Source: Lachnospiraceae bacterium
GTDB lineage: Bacteria; Bacillota; Clostridia; Lachnospirales; Lachnospiraceae
Assembly: GCA_017469275.1 (NCBI GenBank)
Contig: JAFUGT010000128.1
Location: forward strand, 1-41,413
Length of the DNA: 41,413 nt
Reading direction: 5' to 3'
Both the position numbers and the translations under genes were made by a program. This document shows, piece by piece, positions 35,335 to 41,413 of this stretch (positions are counted from its first letter, which is position 1; each line of letters starts with the position of its first letter). The notes under the pieces are model-generated. The model worked only from the letters and a program-made list of their open reading frames with translations. It made no database searches and was not told the DNA's origin.

Positions 35335-37059
35335 ATGAAATCTGCAGTTGGTAAAAGCAAAGACGATATAAAAAAACCTCGGATAGGAAAAAAATTCAGA
35401 CTGCCGATAACGATTGCAATTGCGATTGTTCTGTGGTTGATATCTATGCTCCATTTCTTTTCTGTAAATGATATTGAACCTATCGAATTTTTCCCGATAA
35501 GTGATTATATCGAGTCGGATGTATACCGCCTTGATGGTACAACAGGTCATTATACCAATACCGGCTTTGACAGGCTTTCTAAGGGAGATAGAATTGTGGC
35601 AAGGGTTCACTTCCCTGAGGAGATTAATATTGAATCTCCGGAATTATATATTCCTTTATATAATTGTATTGTTAACGTATATTTAGATGGAGAGCCAATC
35701 TATGAGGACGATTATGATCCGGATAATCTCTCTAAGCATTATGGCGGAAGGATATATGAGATTATATTGCCTGATGGATTTGAAGATAAGGAGCTGACTA
35801 TTGATATTACGGCTGTAGTACGTTTTTCACAATCGGATTTTAATAAGATGGGGATTGTCAAGTCAAATGAGAGTTGGAAGATGAAAATAGCGGGTCACGG
35901 ATTCATTTTCTCTATTTCATTATCTATTATGATAATGGCTGTCATATGTATATTCTATTTTGTAGTGAAAAGTATCAGTCGGAGAGAATTACAGATAGGT
36001 CTGCCGGTAGCAGTTTTTGAATTATTGATAAATGCATGGTTTTTCGGAAGCCTTGGAATGTTTGGTCTTATTCTGGGTAATCAGGGTATCTGCGGTAAGA
36101 TAGAATATTATGCGCTCTATCCGGCTGCCATACCGCTTGCGATTTTTATATATATGGTGTTGGATAGTCCTATATATAAGAAGATAATTAAACTTCTGCT
36201 TATCATTTATTGTGTTTTCTATGTTGTCGCTACGGCTATAGAATTGTCAGATATTCAGCTTAACTACTCTGATATGCTAACTGATATGCATCTTTTGTCA
36301 GGCTTTATTATTTTGATGTTGGTCATCTCTATTTTTGCGGGAACCAAGCGTGGCAGTAATAACTATATATTCATTCTTCGCTCCGGTGTACTTATCTCCA
36401 TGATTTGTGGAATAATAGAGTTGGTGAGATTCAATATAACCAGGTATTTTACCAATAAATCTTGGCTTTCCAATGCGGGAGTCAGTTATATAGCAATTAT
36501 AGTAATTGCCGTTTCGTTAATTCTGTATCTGATTTCCATATCCGCAGAAGAGTACACTTTGAAGGTGGAAAGAAAACAGTTGATGGTGCTCGCATATAAG
36601 GATGCGTTGACTGAGATGCCGAACCGTGCTGAGTGCTATAGGAAGATAGAGGAGATGGAAGCGGGTAATATTAAGGACTATACGATGATATTTATAGACC
36701 TTAATAATCTTAAACACGCTAATGACATATATGGACATGATATGGGTGACAGGTTATTGAAGATAACTGCGGAGAATATCAAATCAATCTTTTCCGAAAA
36801 TGGATTTTGCTCAAGATGGGGCGGAGATGAATTTGTTGCCTGTATCTATGCCGGGAAAGATGCGGCGCTTAGAAAGATTGATGAGTTCCTTGCCCTTATG
36901 AAGAAGGAGGATGAGTCAGGAAGTTTTCCATTTGAGGTTTCTGCTGCCTGCGGATATAAATGCTGCACCGAAGCAGAGTATCTGCCGCCGATGGAATGTA
37001 TAAGACTGGCAGACGCCATGATGTATGAGAATAAGAAAGCTATGAAGGCTAAGAGATAA
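35335..37059 (+). CDS. Multi-pass membrane diguanylate cyclase
   Basis: The 574-residue product has an N-terminal membrane segment (about 23-42), an extracellular beta-rich domain (about 45-190) resembling the ligand-binding part of 7TMR-DISM receptors, seven or so membrane helices (about 190-405), and a cytoplasmic GGDEF domain from KDALTEMPNRAEC. The active site RWGGDEF (near 494-500) and NDIYGHDMGDR are intact. It is the fourth gene of the signalling cluster, 18 bp after the previous one, with AGGAG upstream. The four genes look like one transcript. Confidence 0.9.
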   Translation: MKSAVGKSKDDIKKPRIGKKFRLPITIAIAIVLWLISMLHFFSVNDIEPIEFFPISDYIESDVYRLDGTTGHYTNTGFDRLSKGDRIVARVHFPEEINIESPELYIPLYNCIVNVYLDGEPIYEDDYDPDNLSKHYGGRIYEIILPDGFEDKELTIDITAVVRFSQSDFNKMGIVKSNESWKMKIAGHGFIFSISLSIMIMAVICIFYFVVKSISRRELQIGLPVAVFELLINAWFFGSLGMFGLILGNQGICGKIEYYALYPAAIPLAIFIYMVLDSPIYKKIIKLLLIIYCVFYVVATAIELSDIQLNYSDMLTDMHLLSGFIILMLVISIFAGTKRGSNNYIFILRSGVLISMICGIIELVRFNITRYFTNKSWLSNAGVSYIAIIVIAVSLILYLISISAEEYTLKVERKQLMVLAYKDALTEMPNRAECYRKIEEMEAGNIKDYTMIFIDLNNLKHANDIYGHDMGDRLLKITAENIKSIFSENGFCSRWGGDEFVACIYAGKDAALRKIDEFLALMKKEDESGSFPFEVSAACGYKCCTEAEYLPPMECIRLADAMMYENKKAMKAKR

Positions 37060-37157
37060 TAGATGGGTGCAAAACTCTGTTTGTGGAATCTGTTTAATAT
37101 GCACAGCAATATAATAGAATAATAAGAGTTTTGCAATTCTATGAGGAGAAAGAAAAA

Positions 37158-38930
37158 ATGCAACAGACAGATTTGAGAGAAATTCTTAGGAGAATAGATC
37201 ACAAGGGTTATCCGGCGTATAAGGAGACTAAGGGTAAGTATGATTTTACGAATTATGTACTTTCAATAGATCATGTTCAGGGAGATCCCTTTGCATCGCC
37301 TTCTAAATTATCCGTTTGGGTGAAAGGGACTAAAGCCGGATTTGATGAGAGTTTATACGATACAAAGGAAAAGAGAATTGCGTTAGAGGATCATTTGTTA
37401 AGAAATATGGCAAGACAGGTAAGAGAGTATTCCTTTAAGGCAAAAGGTTCAGGTAAGAGCGGACTTATAAGTGTTACCAATCCGGGGCAGGAAATACTTG
37501 AAAGAACGGCATGCCAGATAGATGTAACAAGTGGCGATGTGGTATTAAGACTTGAGGTTGGATTTCCTGCTAACGGAAGAACAATCAATGCAAAAGAACT
37601 GGAAAAGATATTGTTTGATTTTCTTCCGGTGTGTGTAAAAAAGACATTATTTTCAAGAGCATATAACCCGGAAAGACTAGAAAAAGTGGCAGCTTTAGCA
37701 ACAGATCAGTGCTATATCAGAGAAAAACTTAGAGATATGGGACTTGTGGCATTCGTGGCTAACGGGGCAGTACTTCCGAGAAAGTCAGGTGTTTCCATGT
37801 TGCCTATGAAAGATGGGGTGGCATTTACTTCTCCAAAGAGTATGGAGGTGACATTAGAGCTCCCGAATAAAGGAACTGTTAAGGGAATGGGAATCCCTAA
37901 AGGTATAACCCTTATCGTTGGTGGTGGCTATCATGGGAAATCCACACTTCTTAAAGCATTGGAACTTGGAGTCTATAATCATATATCAGGGGATGGCAGG
38001 GAATATGTCATCACGGATGAAACTGCCATGAAATTAAGGGCGGAGGATGGAAGGAGTATTCAGAAGACGGATATTTCTATGTTCATAAGGAATCTGCCGG
38101 GTGGTTCGGATACTAGAAGTTTCTATACTGAAGATGCCAGTGGAAGTACATCTCAGGCAGCCAATACAATAGAAGCAATCGAAGCGGGAGCGAAGGTGTT
38201 TCTTATGGATGAGGATACTTCCGCAACCAATTTTATGATAAGAGATGAATTGATGCAAAAAGTCGTGACAAGAGACATGGAGCCGATCATTCCTTTTATA
38301 GACAGAGTGGAGGAGCTCTATAAGGAGTATGGCATTTCAACAATACTCGTGGCGGGTAGTTCCGGTTCATATTTCTATAAGGCAGACAATATTATTCAGA
38401 TGAAAGAGTATGTACCTATCGATATAACTGAGATGGCAAAGAAAGAAGCCGCAGCTTATAAGAGTGAATCGCAGACTCCTAATACAGAAAATGCAGCAGG
38501 ATTATCCGAAAGGTCGTGTGATAATAACGACTTATATAAAATAGATAAGAGTCCGGCGCCTTCCTTTGAACGGGTTGTGAGGTATGACACAGCCTTTGCC
38601 CAAAATGACAGAATTAAGCTGAAGACGATGGGAACTGAGGGTATATCCGTCAATAAAGAAATGATAGATATGAGATATATGGAGCAGCTTACCGATTCGG
38701 AGCAGCTAAATGCTATAGCACAGATGATAAAGTACTTAAAGCTCACTGTATGGAACGGAAGAGTGACTGTACAGGGGGCGGTAGAACAGCTATATAAGAG
38801 AATTGAAGAGAAAGGCTTTAATGTATTTATGAAAGGTGACCTTCCCGGCAATCTGGCACTTCCGAGAAAGCAGGAGCTTTATAGTGCAATCAATAGATGC
38901 AGGGAACTGATTAAAATTGAGAACAGTTAA
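37158..38930 (+). CDS. Predicted ABC-class ATPase (COG3044 type)
   Basis: The 590-residue product matches a conserved bacterial family of stand-alone ABC-type ATPases. Signs are the P-loop GGGYHGKSTLL near residue 254, the signature-like region DASGSTSQAANTIEA, and the Walker B VFLMDEDTSATNFMIRD. No membrane domain is present, and the family's function is not established. The last 130 residues hold a charged variable stretch and a conserved helical end. The ATG at 37158 follows AGGAG (37144-37148); an earlier TTG frame has no ribosome site. The CapA-like gene follows six bases after the stop. Confidence 0.88.
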   Translation: MQQTDLREILRRIDHKGYPAYKETKGKYDFTNYVLSIDHVQGDPFASPSKLSVWVKGTKAGFDESLYDTKEKRIALEDHLLRNMARQVREYSFKAKGSGKSGLISVTNPGQEILERTACQIDVTSGDVVLRLEVGFPANGRTINAKELEKILFDFLPVCVKKTLFSRAYNPERLEKVAALATDQCYIREKLRDMGLVAFVANGAVLPRKSGVSMLPMKDGVAFTSPKSMEVTLELPNKGTVKGMGIPKGITLIVGGGYHGKSTLLKALELGVYNHISGDGREYVITDETAMKLRAEDGRSIQKTDISMFIRNLPGGSDTRSFYTEDASGSTSQAANTIEAIEAGAKVFLMDEDTSATNFMIRDELMQKVVTRDMEPIIPFIDRVEELYKEYGISTILVAGSSGSYFYKADNIIQMKEYVPIDITEMAKKEAAAYKSESQTPNTENAAGLSERSCDNNDLYKIDKSPAPSFERVVRYDTAFAQNDRIKLKTMGTEGISVNKEMIDMRYMEQLTDSEQLNAIAQMIKYLKLTVWNGRVTVQGAVEQLYKRIEEKGFNVFMKGDLPGNLALPRKQELYSAINRCRELIKIENS

Positions 38931-38936
38931 TGTGAC

Positions 38937-40055
38937 ATGAATTATTGGGATTTGAAAATGATGAAGATAATTAATTATGTTTTGATAGTTTTTCTTTTTA
39001 TGGCATTACCAAAGTGTATAGTTAATGCTTCCGGAGTTGAAACAACGCAAACACCGGAAGCAACGAACGAAACAGTATCCGAAACGAAATATGAAATTAA
39101 GACAAGTAAAAAGTCGAAGAAAAAGAAAATAACGACTGTCACAATAAGTGCAGCGGGAGACTGTACACTAGGTGTGGACAGTCGTTTTAATTCCACATTT
39201 AATGAGTATTATAATCAGAAGGGCTCTATTTACTTTCTGAAGAAGGTTAAGAAGGTTTTTGCCAAGGATGATTTAACCATAGTTAATTTTGAGGGTACTC
39301 TCACCAATTCTTATGCGAGGGCTAATAAGCAATATACTTTCAAAGGTCCTGCAAAGCATGTCAAGATATTGAAAAAAGGCTCTGTTGAGGTTGTTACCCT
39401 TGCAAATAACCATACATCAGATTATGGCAGTCAGGGACTTATTGATACCAAGAATACCTTGAAGAATAATAAGATTAAGTATTGCTATAATTCTACAATA
39501 GCATATAAGAAAATTAAGGGCGTTAAGGTGGCATTTATTGGCTTTTCTCAGCTTGCGGGTGTAAGTGAGAGTCAGGTGGATAGCGCTATAAAGGAAGCGA
39601 AGAAGAAAAAAGCCAAGATAATCATTATGAATATTCATTGGGGCGAGGAGAGAGTGTACTATCCCACAGGAAGACAGACATATCTCGGAAGATATGCCAT
39701 AAGAGCCGGTGCAGACCTTGTGCTCGGACATCACCCTCATGTATTGCAGGGTGTAGAGAAATATAAGGGAAGATATATAGTATATAGTCTTGGAAATTTC
39801 TGCTTTGGTGGAAATGTTAATCCACAGGATAAAGATACCATGATATTTCAACAGACATTTTACATAAAAAATGGAAAACTGCTGAAGAAAAATGATGCAA
39901 AGATCATACCCTGCTCTTTGTCGGGAAAGACATATACCAATGATTTTCAACCCCGAATTCTTACAGGAAGCAGTAAGAAAAGAGTGCTTAACCGGATGAG
40001 AACCTTTTCAAGAGGGATGAACGTGAGCATCAAAGATTCGGGTGCGGTTAAGTAG
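38937..40055 (+). CDS. CapA-family (PgsA-like) metallophosphatase-fold protein
   Basis: The 372-residue product has a signal or anchor segment (LIVFLFMALPKCIVNAS), a lysine-rich linker and the CapA fold. Family motifs in order are AAGDCTLG, VNFEGTLT, LANNHTSDYG, NIHWGEE, and LGHHPHVLQG with YSLGNFCFGG. Relatives take part in poly-gamma-glutamate or capsule export, but no capB/capC genes are nearby, so substrate and role are open. The first ATG (38937) is kept although it lacks a strong ribosome site; ATGs at 38958/38961 would give a more typical signal peptide. Confidence 0.87.
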   Translation: MNYWDLKMMKIINYVLIVFLFMALPKCIVNASGVETTQTPEATNETVSETKYEIKTSKKSKKKKITTVTISAAGDCTLGVDSRFNSTFNEYYNQKGSIYFLKKVKKVFAKDDLTIVNFEGTLTNSYARANKQYTFKGPAKHVKILKKGSVEVVTLANNHTSDYGSQGLIDTKNTLKNNKIKYCYNSTIAYKKIKGVKVAFIGFSQLAGVSESQVDSAIKEAKKKKAKIIIMNIHWGEERVYYPTGRQTYLGRYAIRAGADLVLGHHPHVLQGVEKYKGRYIVYSLGNFCFGGNVNPQDKDTMIFQQTFYIKNGKLLKKNDAKIIPCSLSGKTYTNDFQPRILTGSSKKRVLNRMRTFSRGMNVSIKDSGAVK

Positions 40056-40211
40056 TGTATATCGGATTAGGAAATATTAAAGTATAAAGGCAGGTTATAT
40101 ATTGTAAATGATTGCAGTTTGAGGTAAAATATAATCATTGAGAAAGAGCAGTAAAGGCTTCTTTCATGCATTATTTTAATTATTACGAGTAGCTGACAGG
40201 AGGTATATATT

Positions 40212-41036
40212 ATGGGATCAAGTGGAGTAGAGATGTATAACAGCTCTGAGATGCTTAACTGGGTAGGTAATTTTGCGGAGCGCATGGGAGTCAGTCCTGA
40301 GAAGATTAAGATGCTCAACATCTGCGGTAAGAAGAAAAATGTTCTTCCGACAATAGAGACACATAAGAGGGTTATGATATTTGCGGATGAGAGCCAGCCG
40401 GATCTTTTCTATGAACTTTGGGAAGGTGATTACGGAGATCTTGATATGTGGATAGGATATGGACTTTCATCAGATAATAAAGTAGATAATTGCAAGGTCA
40501 AAGAGTTCATGGATAAGAAGATTACAGAACCGGTTGTTATTTTCATTATAAATGAGAATACGCGAGAGGCATCCCGTTATGGAATAAAGAATGAGTTCTT
40601 TACAAAAGGTTCGGTTAATTATGTAGGTCATGAAATCAGAGCGGTTATCATGAATATGCTTTCCTGTGATGTGGGTGATACAATATGTATAGTAAGTGGT
40701 GAAAGTATAGCCATAGAAGCTGCCATAGAAGCCAGTGAAGGAACTATAATAGCTGTTGAGCCGGATTCAAGAGATATGCGTGCAATGCAGGATAATGTCA
40801 GCAAATTCGGGGTACATAATATTGAGATTATATCGGGAGTTACCGAGGATAATCTTGCAAATGTTCCTACTCCAAGGTTATCATTTATTGTTGCCTCTAA
40901 GCGCTTAGAGGATGAGATTAAGGTGCTTTTAAAGGTCAATCCGAAAATGCAGTTTATCATTTATATAGCGATGCAAATTGCACACAAAAAGTTGGAACGT
41001 TCACAACTCTGGAAGACGGCACAACCAACACATTAG
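40212..41036 (+). pseudogene. CbiT-like methyltransferase homologue, 3' end replaced
   Basis: Residues 1-250 resemble the CbiE/CbiT (precorrin-6Y) methyltransferase group: NEFFTKGSVNYVGHEIRAV is the CbiT entrance, and AVEPDSRDMRAMQDNVSKFGVHNIEII the second SAM-binding region. The glycine-rich first SAM loop (normally DxGxGxG) is replaced by VSGESIAIEAA, and no cobalamin genes are near, so it may not methylate precorrin. From about residue 253 (near 40967) the reading becomes basic and unrelated, because the DNA switches to a SpaA-like gene in another frame. The C-terminus of the CbiT fold is therefore missing. AGGAGG lies upstream of the ATG. Confidence 0.7.
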
Positions 41037-41413
41037 ATGTAGTTGCTGGTACGTACTATATAAAGCAGCAAACTGCTTCAGATGGATATGGACTTTGCGA
41101 TTCTGCTACAACACATGATGGCGCTTCCTCTGCTAATATCCATACGGTTCAAGTTGAGGCGGATAAGACAAAAATTGTTGATTGCTTAGAGCCTCCGTTA
41201 AATGATCCATTTAACCTGCAATTAACAAAAATGGATGCTGACAAGAAGGAAAATAAAGCGCAAGGATCTGCTGGACTGTCTGGTGCAATCTTTAAGATTG
41301 AGTATTTTGATAATAGAACAGGCGCAACAACCGGAAGCACAAAGAATACTTGGTTCTTTGCTACGGATGATAATGGTAAGTTAAATCTGTTGAAAGCTAA
41401 TAGTTTGTTATCA
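40970..41413 (+). CDS. Partial SpaA/Cna_B-type surface protein
   Basis: The frame from about 40970 runs open to the window end (148 codons) and encodes beta-sandwich repeats of SpaA/Cna_B surface proteins. Visible landmarks are GTFTTLEDGTTNTL with VVAGTYYIKQQTASDGY at the end of one domain, then FNLQLTKMDADKKE with GLSGAIFKIEYFD at the start of another. Such domains form internal isopeptide bonds in cell-wall-anchored adhesins and pilins. There is no start codon, ribosome site or signal peptide: the 5' part is missing and the sequence joins directly onto the CbiT-like gene. Confidence 0.75.

Overview
The window reads as a chromosome segment from a low-GC Gram-positive anaerobe of the Clostridia, most likely Lachnospiraceae. 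The evidence is AT-rich DNA, strong AGGAGG-type ribosome sites, clostridial gene families (type III glutamine synthetase, ANTAR regulator, ferredoxin-type aldo/keto reductase, COG3044-type ATPase) and many Cache/GGDEF sensors. Genus cannot be settled from the sequence alone.

Layout. 1-2600: a degenerate 20-bp tandem repeat, a small membrane protein paired with an XRE regulator, a bacterial-type poly(ADP-ribose) glycohydrolase, and a dead fragment of a second XRE gene. 2600-9175: leader plus gltB-gltD. 9200-11050: a P-loop ATPase and a PD-(D/E)XK nuclease, an accessory pair preceded by a 20-bp direct repeat. 11100-14840: two flavin-type redox proteins, an oppositely oriented tRNA-dihydrouridine synthase, and a lipoprotein with a discoidin-like C-terminus. 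14850-18420: leader plus purF-pyrG. 18540-19773: an iron-sulfur aldo/keto reductase. 19800-26390: leader plus carA-carB-glnA and an ANTAR-domain regulator. 26383-28137 (minus): a diguanylate cyclase with three tandem sensor repeats. 28340-30800: leader plus glnN. 30949-37059: four consecutive membrane signalling genes of the c-di-GMP type, two of them degenerate or lacking an output domain. 37158-40055: an ABC-class ATPase and a CapA-like protein. 40212-41413: a CbiT-like gene whose 3' end is replaced by part of a SpaA/Cna_B surface-protein gene.

The unifying system is nitrogen/glutamine control by RNA antitermination. Four transcripts (gltBD, purF-pyrG, carAB-glnA-regulator, glnN) begin with the same design: a sigma-A-like promoter, then a short hairpin with a six-base loop (P1), then a second hairpin with loop AAGGGT (P2) whose 3' half is also the 5' arm of an intrinsic terminator. 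The loops keep A at position 1 and G at position 4, the known signature of ANTAR-protein RNA targets. The window also encodes one ANTAR protein, next to glnA, with a receiver domain that has lost its phosphoacceptor aspartate. The controlled genes are every glutamine amidotransferase visible here (GltB, PurF, PyrG, CarA) plus both glutamine synthetases.

Two leaders (gltB and purF) carry, just after the terminator, a shared element of about 240 nt. Its first big hairpin has completely different stem sequence in the two copies yet stays fully paired around an identical CTTG apex and an AA bulge. A related CTTG hairpin lies between carA and carB. I do not recognise this element. Other notable points are an in-frame TAA that cuts the allosteric domain off CarB, and the chimeric right end of the window.
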